A model generated the notes under the pieces. That model was given only the letters and a program-made list of their open reading frames with translations, ran no database searches and had not been told where the DNA came from. A stretch of DNA of 37,678 bases from Cudoniella acicularis (Eukaryota > Ascomycota > Leotiomycetes > Helotiales > Helotiaceae). The position numbers were made by a program, and so were the translations under genes. Below are positions 1 to 11,500 of the stretch, one piece after another; position 1 is the stretch's first letter; the number at the start of each line of letters is the position of its first letter. The stretch is from contig JAAMPI010000443.1 in assembly GCA_013054445.1 (NCBI GenBank), forward strand, positions 1 to 37,678. Reading direction: 5' to 3'.

Positions 1-55
1 CATACAATATACAAACCAATATCTTCATTCTAACTTCGATCTTGCATTATACAAC

Positions 56-796
56 ATGGAGCAACATCGTCGCCGGAGCGAAGACAGTGGAAGCAGCAGC
101 ACCTTAAACTTTAGCTCTTTCAAGCCTACCCACCTGGCACTTGCGAACCGCGGCCTTGTTTCACCATTCCGTCACGGTAACCTCATTTTGCATGGCACAA
201 AGTATCAGGGCGATGTCAATTCAAAGTCTTACCGCTCTCAGAGATATCAAATGCTAGACGAGGAGAACTGCTCTCTTTGGATCACGGGCATCCCTCCTTC
301 TATTACATATACGGATATGTTCAGCGTTATCACGACTGGTGCCGTTTTTGCCTTATACCTCATTCCACCAAATGAGGACCACCCTCTCCAAGGTGCCAAA
401 TTGGTCTTCATGAACCCAGAGGCCGCCGCTGCGTTCATGGCGTCCGATATCACCCTCAACGGCAAGCCTATCTGGAAGAGATATAACAGAAACGGCACTC
501 CAAGAAATACCAACACCTACTCCCGTGTTTTGATGATTGAGGGGCCGGCTCAAATCATGAGACTTCAATACTGGATGTCCTATTTTCAACAATACTGTCT
601 GTTTTCATTGGAGACGGTCTTGGCGTTCCCTGGTCCGATTCTGGGCACAGTCAAGATGGAGTTTCGCTTTGCGAGAGTGGATGGACAGGCGCAGTGTTGT
701 CTCCAAGCTATTCTTGCTGACCCAAGCTTGAAGGGTGTTGTGAAGGTCTATTATGGCAAGGATCCTTGCGACCCCTCTTTCAACGGCAATTGCTAA
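56..796 (+). CDS. Two-RRM-like array protein, copy 1 (short, intact)
   Basis: Single-exon 246-aa protein from the ATG at 56; no acceptor site precedes it, so it is probably complete rather than a last exon. Residues 22-34 hold the family's short motif (FKPTHLALANRGL). Residues 71-143 form a first RRM-like fold: NCSLWITGIPP resembles RNP2 and AKLVF resembles beta-3/RNP1. Residues 157-238 form a second fold, starting SRVLMIEGP, with the core MEFRFARVDGQAQCCL and ending YGKDPCD. No signal peptide or membrane segment is visible, so a cytosolic or nuclear role is likely. RNA binding is inferred from fold resemblance only. It lacks the long N-terminal exons of the 515-aa paralogue at 14458. First copy of a head-to-tail array. 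Confidence 0.8.
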   Translation: MEQHRRRSEDSGSSSTLNFSSFKPTHLALANRGLVSPFRHGNLILHGTKYQGDVNSKSYRSQRYQMLDEENCSLWITGIPPSITYTDMFSVITTGAVFALYLIPPNEDHPLQGAKLVFMNPEAAAAFMASDITLNGKPIWKRYNRNGTPRNTNTYSRVLMIEGPAQIMRLQYWMSYFQQYCLFSLETVLAFPGPILGTVKMEFRFARVDGQAQCCLQAILADPSLKGVVKVYYGKDPCDPSFNGNC

Positions 797-1491
797 GTGG
801 ATTTTGATATATGTGGCGGATAACTTGATCTTTCTAGCCCAAACTGGAAGAGAGACAGGATCATCGAGGTCACTATATTCATCAACGCTCTACTTGGTCT
901 TATGGATTTACTCAATTTGGATTTCTTTTAGGATGATGTTGTTCTTGGCTGTAGAATATTGGATCTTGGGGGAAACCAAAAGGGTGGCTTCTATTCTTTC
1001 TCGTATTCCGAAAACTGGCGAAAATTTTTCCTTTCACATTGATTATTGGCTCAGCTGGGTCGACATACAAAACCACTTCATTCCGAAACAACTTCACGAA
1101 ACCACGACACTCCGACACCACTTCACCCTATTTCATGAACAGTACGGCTGAGGGGCAGATGCTCAAGGGATCTTTGAAGAGCTCTTCATCCTCTTCAAAT
1201 CTAGGGTTCAGAAAAACAGCGCCTCGATTGAATAGTGTTATTAACAAATATATTTATTACAAACTTTATAGCCATGAGTGTGAGAACCATGTTTTTGTTT
1301 CTTTCAAAATTATCTTCATACGGAACATCTTTAGAATGATTTGAACAGAAACTCGTAATTTCAGAAGTGAAGTATTTCTATTTTTGAAGTAAGGCCCCAC
1401 ATGCCACACTGGCAGTCTCAAGCACGACCGCTTCTGTCCTCATATCTTATAGCTATCTTAAGTTCCGTAGTTCAGGTCTCTACCGCTCTCC
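797..1491. other. Intergenic, convergent 3' ends
   Basis: Lies between the stop of array copy 1 and the stop of the DUF8021 gene on the other strand, so it should hold both 3' UTRs. It is AT-rich near 1240-1390. Open frames here have no recognisable content and overlap copy 1 or lack an ATG. No gene seen. Confidence 0.6.
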
Positions 1492-2343
1492 TCATAGCTT
1501 ACAGGGCTGCCCTCCACAAACAGTCATCGTATGTACATATCTCAACTTTCCATTCTCAAGCCTGAATTCATGGCTATCCGCCGCCATCATCATATGCTCC
1601 CACACGCAGAAAATGCTCACAGACCCCATAGCCTCATCCACGACATATCTCCGGTGCGTATTACCCGCCTGGCTATGATTTGAGGGAATACCAGGCTTGC
1701 ACGAATCGTCCGGCTTTCCTTTCCCAGTATACGCTGAGCCTTCGAGCCTGGTGCAAGGCGTTCCCCACGGTACTGCATCCGCTGCAGTTGCATTATTCCA
1801 CATGCTCAAGTAGGCATCTCCTGCGGCCTGGATAACCGCACGACTATCACGCTTTCCTTCCGGAATGGGATCCCATTTCTCCTCCAGCACATGCTGCAGC
1901 GTCTTCTTTGCGTCGAAAATCCAGGAGTTGGTGGTAGAAGCGATGGAATCGATCAAAATGATTTTCGTATCTGCTGCATTGTGGTGGATCTGCGTTCCAA
2001 TAACATATGGATTGGCTGAGTCCGTGATGATGATTTCTGTGTAGGTGGCGCAGGATATTTTATCGACGTTTGTACGGCGGTGGTCAATCTTCAGGGCTTT
2101 GCTTATAACCCCTTTTTTGACATCAATTTGCTTGTTGTTTTCTTGGTATGTCCAGTTTCCGGCGAATAGATTTTGGAGAGTGTCTAGCGTTCCTGCTGTT
2201 TGTGCTGCGACATAGGCGTCTGCTGCTTCCATGAGGGCTGTTGAATTGCAATCCACGGCTGCGGCGGTGGATGAGGGGAGCGCGAGGGCGATTGGAGCTA
2301 CGACGCTGAGGACCGCCCAGGTTTTAGGACTGAAAATCACCAT
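1492..2343 (-). CDS. Secreted DUF8021-like protein
   Basis: 283-aa protein. I place the start at the ATG at 2343 rather than the in-frame ATG 16 codons upstream, because the inner start gives a clean signal peptide: a short basic lead, the hydrophobic core WAVLSVVAPIALAL, then a likely cleavage in PSSTAAA. The mature part has two repeated halves, each opening with an A-x-A-DAY-type helix (EAADAYVAAQ near the N-terminus, QAAGDAYLSM in the second half), and ends LRYVHTMTVCGG with paired cysteines. This is the pattern I associate with fungal DUF8021 proteins, possibly SnoaL-like folds. Function unknown; extracellular. It is transcribed against the surrounding RRM-like array, so it looks like an insertion or a remnant of the ancestral locus. 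Confidence 0.8.
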   Translation of the reverse strand: MVIFSPKTWAVLSVVAPIALALPSSTAAAVDCNSTALMEAADAYVAAQTAGTLDTLQNLFAGNWTYQENNKQIDVKKGVISKALKIDHRRTNVDKISCATYTEIIITDSANPYVIGTQIHHNAADTKIILIDSIASTTNSWIFDAKKTLQHVLEEKWDPIPEGKRDSRAVIQAAGDAYLSMWNNATAADAVPWGTPCTRLEGSAYTGKGKPDDSCKPGIPSNHSQAGNTHRRYVVDEAMGSVSIFCVWEHMMMAADSHEFRLENGKLRYVHTMTVCGGQPCKL

Positions 2344-3965
2344 CCTTGATATGTTACTATACTTTAGTCCCACTGTGTAAGGCAAAATCACTTGCGAGAA
2401 TTGGTGTACGCAGAAATGGTTTGCAAGTGTTTTAACACGAATATTTGCTAGAATGAAGCGGGATAGAGATCATTAAATACCCTTTTTATTTTTAATATGA
2501 TATAGGTGCAGCTTGATCCCGAGGTTAAAAGTAAATTTATGAATTCCTCGCAACTGCCGTAATGACTGATAAAACGATGGGTATATCCAATTGAGCCGCC
2601 AGGGTTTAAGAGGCCCCACCAAATGGTAATGCAAGGACCCCGCGCTTGATGATACGAGCAATATTTAAATATATCACTGAGACATTTTTTTTTTAAATTG
2701 TAAACATAATCGATAGATGAGGTCAGCCTACTTGAAGGTCATCGGTAATTAATTTATCCCACAAACCTTTGTGAATTGTGGGTTGCATCACGATGCTTCC
2801 GAGAATTCGCGCGCAACACTTTAAAGAATGAAGACCATGTTACTTTTTGACTGCAGAATAAAGTATAGGAATATCATTTTCAGGATCAAGATAAAGTAAG
2901 CACTAACTATCTCGATTGATTTTGCGCTTTCAATGCGTTTTAATTGCGAATTGTTCTAGCTAACCCCCGCCAATGCCCGAGATGGGACTGTTTCCGAGAT
3001 TCTGCGGAGGCACTGCAAGCCAGTCTTTATGAGTTATGGAAGTGCTTATACTCTGTGTAGTCTCTTCTTTCTTATATATTCTGGGAGGGTCTGTTTTGCT
3101 TGAGAAACACTTTTAGTTTTTTGGTTTTTACGGAATTTATGATTTATTCGATTGTTTCGTCTATTCTGCTCAGAACAAGGTTGGTTGTTTTAGTACACAA
3201 TACCTTTACGACGGAAACTTATACGAATACTTAATTCCTAAATTATAAGCTTCAGAGCATACTGAGGGATTGCATCGAAAGTATTCAAGAAGGCACTTTC
3301 ATCTGGCTGTTCTATTTCAAACAGCATCTTTATCGTTAGGGAAAGCCTCCAAAGGCTTATGTTACGCCCTATATTACTGTCAATCTTTGAACGAGACTAG
3401 TTCAAAGAATTGAATAGAGATAATGGCGAAGTAAATGCAACCCTCACTCCGTGGCCTCAGTTGTGTTAGCACTCCCAAACTTCCAACCTGGTGTAACTAT
3501 TCTTGTTTGCTGTGAACTATTCAGAATTCAATAGGTAATGGGCTGCTTTGTTTTTGGGTTGTGGCGCGTTGGACAAGGTCACAAGGTGTCCTGAGGCCAT
3601 ATGCTAGGCTCAACCCTGGCAGAGCAGGACAAGGTAGCCAAGGCTAAACAATAGCAGGGGCTGAACACATGACATATTAGGATTGGCTAGTGGTTTGGAG
3701 TAGTTCACAGTCATCGTCAGTGGAGACCGCCTTTCAGATCGAGTCAATTAGGTCTAGTTAAGGGGCTCGTTTGGCGAGGCGGTTGGAGACTATTCATTGG
3801 TCTTGGCTTCCCTTCCCAACACTTTTGCACCACAAACACTTGAACCTCAAATACACAAACCTTAGTTGTCAAGGATTACTCATTCAAATTGTGCTCCACT
3901 TCTGTGGACATCAATCTGCTTCTATTCTGATTGTACAAAACATCATACACTCACCGCTTCACATT
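2344..3965. other. Intergenic, divergent upstream regions
   Basis: Separates the DUF8021 gene (minus) from array copy 2 (plus), so both promoters should lie here. It is AT-rich with several A/T runs. I see no coding similarity, repeat or RNA gene in it. Confidence 0.5.
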
Positions 3966-5287
3966 ATGCCTTACACCAAGGAAAACATGGGTCATCACCA
4001 CAATAGGAGCCCTGGCTTCCATATCAAGCCAAATAAGACGCATTCTGCATATCCGTTTTACATAAAAGGTCAACCAAGTCTGGGCCTAGGTTTAATGTCC
4101 TTTGAGAATCCCTGGGGATTTCCCAAGAGTGGTCAGAGCTCTGAAGCCAGTAAGTATTGTTTATTGTCTCATAACCTCTCTTAAGCGATGCAAAAGCTCA
4201 CAATTGTTTCTATAGAAAAAGGAACCCAGCGACTTTCTTGGAAAGCTCCTGAACCCTCCTCAAAATTCGGAACCACAAAAAACATGAACACGGCTTATAA
4301 ACAAGGTACGAGTAGAGGTTTTGTTCTGGATTTTAAACAATCTGACACTAGATTATTTAAAGCGGGGCCCAGATTAAATTACAACTTCGAACCCCAATTT
4401 GAACTTTCCTTGACACGTCCCCCAAGACACAACAACAGAAATCATAAACTTACGGACGAAATCGCCCCTTTTTCATCATATTTTGACACTGAGGCCGACG
4501 TTATGACAGAATGTAATCACCTCCTCAATGGCGAAATGCCACTCCCAAGGAATTAATTCGACACGGAAATAGACAGCGATGGTGGCGTTGAGTTATATTT
4601 GCCTGCACAAGAGCCAGTATCCTTACCCTCCTCCGACAGCTCCTCTATTGATCTAACTTGGGCTTCAACTGAAGAAGTGGCGTACCAAAAGACGTATGGT
4701 GATGTTACACAAGAAGCATTAAATGGAATTTTGCGTGACCTCCAACGCGTTACACCTAGCGGAAGTTTCTAAGAATACTCAAATCCAGACACAAATTGAT
4801 ACCCGGGCTCGGTGTTTAGTCTATCACCTTCCTCTCTGGAGTCAATGTCAGATTCTCAAAAACACTTTTCAGGGGATGCTGGCACAACTGCTCTTCACGC
4901 TGGTCAAAACACAAGCTTTCGCCCCTCCAACATGGCGCTTGAACAACAAGGTCTTGGCCGCGAAGTATTCCCAGTAGGTACAAACAATTACCGCGGCAAG
5001 AGCGAATCGAAGCAAATTAACCTCATTCCCGGGTTCCAATAATCAAAGGCCCACGCGAGATTATGACTTTCGACTTCTGGTATACATATTTCTCCTCTTT
5101 CTGCGTCTTTCAGCTGGGTCGGATTCTCGAGCATGATAGCGCTCCTAGTCGGGGACTTCTTGAGTTCCGTTTCGCAAGGGTAGAAGGTCAGGCTCGCATG
5201 TGTTTGAAGGGAGCTCTTGAGGATCCCCAAATGGCTGGCAAGGTTACCGCTGGATTTGGCTTAGATCCCTGTGCTAGACCATACTAA
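3966..5287 (+). pseudogene. Two-RRM-like array protein, copy 2 (decayed, RRM1 deleted)
   Basis: Exon 1 runs 3966-4149 from the first in-frame ATG and ends in phase 1. A 66-bp intron (4150-4215, GTAAGT to TATAG) joins it to exon 2, which starts with KK as in the paralogue at 14458. Exon 2 then reads in one frame to about 5025 through three stops (TAA 4554, TAA 4770, TGA 4797), past the family motif (FRPSNMALEQQGL at about 4918-4956) and NNYRG. Near 5025-5030 the sequence jumps straight to SRVPIIKGPREIM, the start of the second RRM-like fold, in another frame. The whole first fold, roughly 100 codons, is missing. The second fold is well kept (LLEFRFARVEGQARMCL, GLDPC) to the stop at 5285. Clearly inactive as a full protein. 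Confidence 0.75.
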
Positions 5288-6407
5288 GCACTACCCGCTA
5301 CTTGGAAATGGGGAAGCCTTTCGCGAATGTAAAGACTTCTTGAAAACCTGCTACGAAACGCGGACTTATAGAAAGAAAAACCTGCAGGGTCGGATGGTGA
5401 TCAGGCAGGAAATACGTGGGCACATGGAAAGCTCAGAGCTGGTTGTTGAGGGAATACGACTACACCGGTACTACATGCCATGAACAGAAATCTTTACACA
5501 GAGCAAATATTTTTATGACTCATGAGCTGGGGATAAGTTCTATGCTTTAGAACTAAGCTCATGGGGTGTTTGGAAATTAGTCGCACGATTGGGGAAAGGG
5601 AAACTTATGAACAATGGAAAACAATAAAAAAACAAAAAACTTGAAACAGTGATTCATTTTATTGCTTTTTCGTGACCCTTCTGTTGCCAGATTACCTAAA
5701 TCAATTAGCACCTCCAAATGTCGATGCGCACGTTGCCAAGGAGGCATTAGTTGACGCTTCACAACCCCTTTTCTTCTAAGCGACTAATGACTAAGCAATC
5801 ATTTCTTTCAACCCCGCCGCTTTTGACTTGCGACTGCCTTTGACTTCTGATTTGAGAATCGTTTGCACCCGTATATTAGCTTTTAAAATCCAATCGAACT
5901 ATCAAATTCTTCCTATATAGAGGCATGCAAACCCTTTTAGTGTAAAAAAAGAGACTTTCTTTTTAAGGTCAGTGACTTTCAGGCATATTTTGAGCTTTAA
6001 ATCCAAGACTAGAAATGGCAGCTTACCTCAAAACCATGAGAATATAATTCCAACCATGGTTTCAAGCATTATCACTTCTTTGGTCTCTCATTGCACCCTA
6101 TTACTGAGAGAAATTCAATAAATAAAAGGAGAGTAGCCTGAGTATGCGCTTGAAGAGATTGGGCCTGTTTTCCAATTCAATTGAACTTCGTGTTAATGAT
6201 TGTGATTACTCGCTTAGCTCGGAGTCACTCCACCGTCTTGTTTTGTTCTGAACCAACCTTTTTTCAACTTAAAATCTCGTCAGTAACATCCTCTACAAAA
6301 TTAAGTGCTGCCAGCGACTTGCCCTGCCATTTTTAAGCTCTTTCAGATGCATCTTTTGAAACTTGTTTCGCGCACTAATACAACATCAAATCGTGATACC
6401 ATCAAGC
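5288..6407. other. Intergenic between array copies 2 and 3
   Basis: AT-rich spacer with A/T homopolymer runs near 5625-5640 and 5943. No coding similarity, RNA gene or repeat recognised. Confidence 0.5.
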
Positions 6408-6415
6408 TATTTAAG
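6408..6415 (+). promoter_or_regulatory. TATA-like box TATTTAAG upstream of array copy 3
   Basis: TATTTAAG lies 41 bp before the ATG at 6456. The same octamer lies upstream of array copy 7 (16704-16711). The repeat between paralogues favours a core promoter element, but an AT-rich octamer can recur by chance. Confidence 0.3.
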
Positions 6416-6455
6416 GGGCCGTGTCCCGTTGCCAACAGAATCCTTTCCGCCTCCC

Positions 6456-8049
6456 ATGCGCAACGTCACGTCTTCAGGTCGACTTCTTGACAATATGACC
6501 TCATCTGTGGGGACTGGCTCTTCTGGCACATTCTTTGATGCACTCGATGCTGGTTCCCCACAAACGCACATAGTATCTCCCTATAGAATGATCCATTTGC
6601 GTACGTCTTCCACCACCAAAAAGGATAGCACTATAGATTTACCTAACAAGAGAAGAAGACAATTCGCGAATCCCAGTTCAGACTTCTAGTTCTACCTCCC
6701 TCCTTGGGCATCCCTCTGGTAGGCATTTAAGTAAATCCAGGAACACTTTAATATACTACTTCCACAATGCTTTTACATAATCGTGCTCTCTGACACTTTG
6801 AATAGCCAGGCCAGAAGTTCATACGCAAGATCGAGCAAGATTTGGCAGAGGAACCACAACAGTAACACCAAAACAAACTCAAAATGATCCAGGTATGCTT
6901 CATCTACAGAATTAACTTCACCTACTAACAAATTTATGAGCTATTCCGCGCACTGCAGTTCGATCAGCTGCATTTAACGTATCAGATACCGAGATTCTTG
7001 CAGCTCGAGTTCATAATGAACGGCTTCGCCGCTTACGTGCCACTATTCACTCGGACTCCCACGGAAGAAGAGCATCTGATGGTGGCACTGCCTCCACCGG
7101 TCTAATCCGACGAGGCTATTTGTATTCACGGATTCGCGCTCTGACATCACCCCTAAACACGCAAGTCGAGGCTCCTCCCGCAAATACTCGAATTCATCAG
7201 GGTGCTTGGGAGCTAGCACGGGTGTCTCCAGCAACTCCTCCTGCTCTCAATATGGGGCGACAAATATCCCAAATCGAGCCTTCCAGTCGTTCCTCCTTGA
7301 AACCCAACGCTGGCGTGTTTCCCACCCCTCAAACTTCTAGCCAGATAACTATATCAACTCGAACCGTCGTCCCCCGCCAAGCCCCCGCAAGATTTCGTCC
7401 TTCCCGAATGTGGCTTGATGTTCGTGGCCTCACCCATCCAAGCTACCCACCTCTCCTTCAGGCCAACGCCGAGAATTCAAACTACCGTGGTGAACGAGGA
7501 ACACGACATATTCATGGCTTAGCAGATCACCACAACTGCTCGCTCTTCATAACGAACATCCCTCCAAGTGCCAACTATGCTGATTTGTTTGACCTCATCC
7601 GTGCGGGCAATATCTTCAGCCTTCATATTATTCCACCAGAAGGTCAGTTTGACACTGCTGCTGCATTCTTGGTGTTTATGAGACCTGAGGATGCTCGGGT
7701 AATGCACGACTCGGAGACTTGGCTTTGGGGCCATCACCTCCGAATCCGATATAATCGCGAGGGTAGCTTGCCCACATATCAACAACAGACGAGAGTTCTT
7801 GTAGTTGAGGGTCCCAGGCAAATCATGAACATTGACTGGTGGCGAATTTACTTTGACAGCTTTTGTTTTTATGAATGGGAGCGAGTCATTCAGCGACCTC
7901 GCTTGACTCCTGGACGGAGTATCCTCGAGTTCCGCTTCGTTCGTGTTGAAGGTCAATCACGAATGTGCCTCGGTGCCATTCGTAAAGATCCCGCCTTAAA
8001 TGCGCTCGACGTAAAGGTTGGATACGGAGTTGATCCCTGCAGCCAGTAA
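6456..8049 (+). CDS. Two-RRM-like array protein, copy 3
   Basis: The last exon (6959-8049) is intact. It holds the motif FRPSRMWLDVRGL, NSNYRG, a first RRM-like fold opening NCSLFITNIPP with a textbook RNP2 pattern, and a second fold (TRVLVVEGPRQIM ... ILEFRFVRVEGQSRMCL ... GVDPCS). It is preceded by a strong intron, 6893-6958 (GTATGC, perfect CTACTAAC branch, CAG), entered in phase 1. The 5' exons are tentative: ATG 6456, exon to 6600 (phase 1), intron 6601-6650 (GTACGT...CTAACAAG), then an exon starting with KK as in other copies. I could not link that exon in frame to the one before 6893, so an exon is mis-modelled or broken. The first ATG inside the last exon is at 7252. The main domain looks functional; the N-terminus is uncertain. 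Confidence 0.65.
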
Positions 8050-8782
8050 AGGGTGTTTTCAAAAGATGGTCGGAAAAGCTGGATCGCAGCACTCTTCCTT
8101 CGTTATGAACAAGCACAATCAGGAGTCAAAGCTGATGGTGAGATTTTAATTATGTTACATGAAAAAGCCAAGGGCATTGGTGGAAATTAGAAAAGTTAAG
8201 CAAGAGGAAGTAACCCAATGGTTACTCAAATTTGAGGTTTGGAGGGAATTCTTTCTCCTTTTTCTTTGAATCGGATAGGAAACCAGGATTGAGGCAAATA
8301 GCCTACTTAGTTCGTTAAGGCTCAGAGCGGCGGAGGCAAAATAAATTTCATGATCCTTCTCCAAGGAACTTTCTTTACTAAATTTGCTAGTTTCTTCAAG
8401 GACCTCCCTCCGCGATTTTAACAAGTATTCTTCTTGCGAATAATGCTGTTTCCCTTCTGAAACCTCGAAGAATTGTAAATTTAAAATCTGTTCAGCAGCT
8501 ATGACTGCAGGAATTAATATTCAGGAAAATATCTTTAGATTATTAAAGCTCGAAATAATGAAACGATACGAGCATATTAAACTGTGTGTGACGAGTCTGA
8601 AACACCCTTTACTTGTTTTTCAAGGTAGATTGCATTTTACTTAACACTTATTTGAGGGATATCAGGCAGAGAGAGAAGAATCTATTACAGAAATGCTTCG
8701 AATTTCTGCAGCAGATTGAGACACAAATGGAAAATGCACGAAGTTAGTTGAATGATTTTTAGGAATTTAAAATTAGGTGAAA
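8050..8782. other. Intergenic between array copies 3 and 4
   Basis: AT-rich spacer. A minus-strand open frame at 8155-8424 resembles nothing I recognise. No gene or repeat supported. Confidence 0.5.
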
Positions 8783-9937
8783 ATGAAGACAGGTCCCGCT
8801 TTGAAGTGCACAGCAACCGTCAACCAAGTAAGCGGCTATCTTCCTATCTTCTTCAAACCAGTACCAAGTGACTTACAGAACCGTTCATTTCGAATCTGAT
8901 AACACCCTCTTGCCATACCAGGAACCCTCCAGGTCACTTCATGTTTTAAAGGCAGAATGAAAACAGAAACCTCACATGTGCAGAATTTCCATCGCGAGCA
9001 TCTGAGGAAAACAACTACCCTGGCGGCCATGAGCCAGATCCCGCTGCCAAATCGCCACATCCCAAAACAGGTAAGAACTCTCTCAAACTGGTAGTCAAGT
9101 AACTGCAAAAAATAACACTCAAGTAGGCATAGAGGGCATCGACTTCGGCTTGCCACCAGGCCCACCCTTCCAGTTTACCGCCAATCCTATGTTCGACAGC
9201 TGGGATGGGAATGTTATAATTACTGCAGTTGGCAAGCCTCGCCGAGAGAAATCGAAAAGTGAGCGACTACCTTTCAAATATTGTGTGTTGTTTTAATCTG
9301 ACCATTCCGTCAGGCAAATCGGACCCTATGCTGGCGAACTTTGATGCAGAGGCAACCTGGGCGAAGAGAGAGCCGGCCTTCGAATACTTCACAAGCGATA
9401 ACGCTCAAAATCCACCAGGCCCTTCCAATTCCAACCCATTCCCAACCCCAAACCCCTCCATGAATACGGAACAGTGCCTAGTGTTGCCGTTCCAAGTGAT
9501 CAAAACTGTGCACTCCTTATCACAAATGCCCCATCTGATGTACAATACAAGGAGCCGTTTGATAGTATTCGCGAGGGAGCGGTCGTTGAACTGACAATAA
9601 CACCACCGAGTGGCCAAAATGCTACGGCAATAATCGAGCTTTTTTTCAAAACTCCCGACGCGGTTGCGTGACTCCTTCAGAGATCATAACAAGGGCTGGG
9701 AATAAGTATACGTGATCACCAGCTCCAAGTTGGCTCCATCAGCATGCCAGGACTAGATTCCTTGGGAACCCAACAGTGGAGGACCATAACACTGATGAAC
9801 CCACTGGTGAATCCACTCGGGTTGTGCGGGCTTTTGGTCCGTGGAGGTTTCTGGGGATTATTAGAAGCGATGTCTGTCTGAGAGATAACGGTGTGCGAGC
9901 TTGGTATGATGCGGACCCTTGTGAGGTTTTAGAATAG
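8783..9937 (+). pseudogene. Two-RRM-like array protein, copy 4 (heavily decayed)
   Basis: The clear part starts with an exon ending at 9070 in phase 1, intron 9071-9126 (GTAAGA...TAG), exon 9127-9258, intron 9259-9313 (GTGAGC, CTGAC branch, CAG), and a last exon from 9314. That exon needs a -1 frame change between about 9420 and 9470 to reach the first RRM-like fold (DQNCALLITNAPSDVQYKEPF). It then meets TGA at 9669 and shifts again. The second fold survives only as TRVVRAFGP joined closely to a remnant ending YDADPCE (stop 9935), so its middle is deleted. The FRPSxM motif is not visible. The far 5' part (possible ATG 8783, intron 8828-8878) is a guess. Confidence 0.6.
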
Positions 9938-10689
9938 GAGTTTCTCAATCCAGTTGGATAACTCAAATGGACCATGATTACGCCTGGTACCACAGCAGGT
10001 TGTTGGGTTCTTTTGGTTGGATGGTGATGATTATCTCGGGAATTACTGTCGAAGGGGTCCTTTCCAAGGTAGCGTTGAGCCGCAGCAGCCATGTACCAGA
10101 ATAGCCTAGCTACCAGATGAATAGCATTGGTTTTTCTCTAGGACTCTGTTTCTTTCCTTTGATTGCCACACTTTCATTTTATTTCCCACAGATATAGTTT
10201 AATAGCTTTGAAATTTCCCAGAACCGATACAAAGTGTACGTGCAATCTGAGAAGCTAAGCATGTCGTGAGAGAAGAGCTGTGGGGAGTATTAGCTTGTGT
10301 TAGGGGAATGTTGTTATATATATATCCTCACACTGTCTGCTCCCCCTTTCTCCTGGAATATAATTTAGTCGGCACCGAATTCTTGATTTGAAAGCTCTTT
10401 TCCGAATCCCTCTTCTTGTAAGCAGTGAACTCTTCGGCTCCTTACTTATCTTCTCTATGAAAACTGGAATTACTGAATATCTAATTTTACTCAAGAGCTA
10501 AATCCTTTGCGGTATGAAATGAAACGTCCCGAATAATTGGCAGCAAGAATGGGTGCAGCACTACTGCTTGGATTTGCCTGAATAAGACTCCTCTTGAGTA
10601 CCATTTACAGGGAAAATGACATGAATCATGTATAGAAAACAAATAAAGGCTATTGAAAGCAGATTTATTATTGCAACGGATGTATTTCC
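9938..10689. other. Intergenic
   Basis: Spacer between array copy 4 and the first LTR. It holds a short TA run at about 10315-10325. Minus-strand open frames at 9739-10092 and 10300-10750 have no recognisable content. No gene supported. Confidence 0.5.
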
Positions 10690-10977
10690 TGTTGGAGGTA
10701 AAGGTGTGTAGGCGGAAGAAGAGTCGACTGTTAGGTCGAGAGAGATTCAAGTATGTGGAATAATAATATGATTTTGACTTAAAGACTTATCTATCTACAA
10801 AGGGGTGAGCGGACTATATATACTACAAGTGTAGTTACTAGAAGCTCCTATAGCTTAGAAATCAACGCTTATAAATCAAAGCTTATAAATCAAAGAACAA
10901 CCTAGAAGATTCTACTAAGGTTTAAACCTTAAGCTTGGAATAGTGCTTATTACCTAATAATGCAAAATTTCCCAACA
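10690..10977 (-). repeat. Solo LTR-like element, copy 1
   Basis: A 288-bp unit with TG...CA ends inside a six-base inverted terminal repeat (TGTTGG...CCAACA). It contains a TATATATA box and short internal repeats of TTTGATTTATAAGC type. About 265 bp of it recurs inverted at 21356-21620 at roughly 90-95% identity by eye. No matching target-site duplication is visible (TTTCC before, ATCTA after). The strand is relative to the second copy only, since both ends are symmetrical. Confidence 0.7.
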
Positions 10978-11500
10978 ATCTAGTGCCAGTATATAGACAA
11001 TCTAAATACACATGTCATTGGATGTAGCCTTGCGTGAGTGACTAGCACGCCAACAATCACAAAACTGTGCTTTGAAAACTTTTTAAAGAATGATAGACTA
11101 AATAGACACTAGCTGTCCAACCAATCACGAATGGAGAATGCAGTAGGAAAAGAATAAGGGGAGTTTTAGTCAATAGAAGCAACGAGCAAGTTGTTTCAAA
11201 ATCGACCTATTATTGCGGAGAGGCAAGGCTCATCCAAGGTGAATTGGGCCAATTAGGTATGATTGCCCGTCCAGAAAATTCTGTAGTTGATTTAGTCCAA
11301 TGACTGCTTTGGTACAGAGCATCTTTGCAAGGCCGCCTCGCTTATCTTGTTTATCAGACGCGTGAATTGAATAGAAACTTGACGACACTAGCGTCAACGC
11401 ACACCCGATCTTCCTAAAAAATTCTCAAAATTCTCCTTATTGTGAGTTTTCGAGTCTCAGAGGCCCTGCACGTCAAAACCAGGTGGTTTTGGTACTAGAT
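10978..11500. other. Intergenic, upstream of array copy 5
   Basis: Spacer between the LTR and the ATG of array copy 5; should hold that gene's promoter. Nothing else recognised. Confidence 0.5.

Noticed and set aside
753..1151. Open frame of 132 codons after array copy 1 with hydrophobic stretches
   Set aside because: It starts inside copy 1 in another frame and has no recognisable domain or conserved pattern; likely chance.
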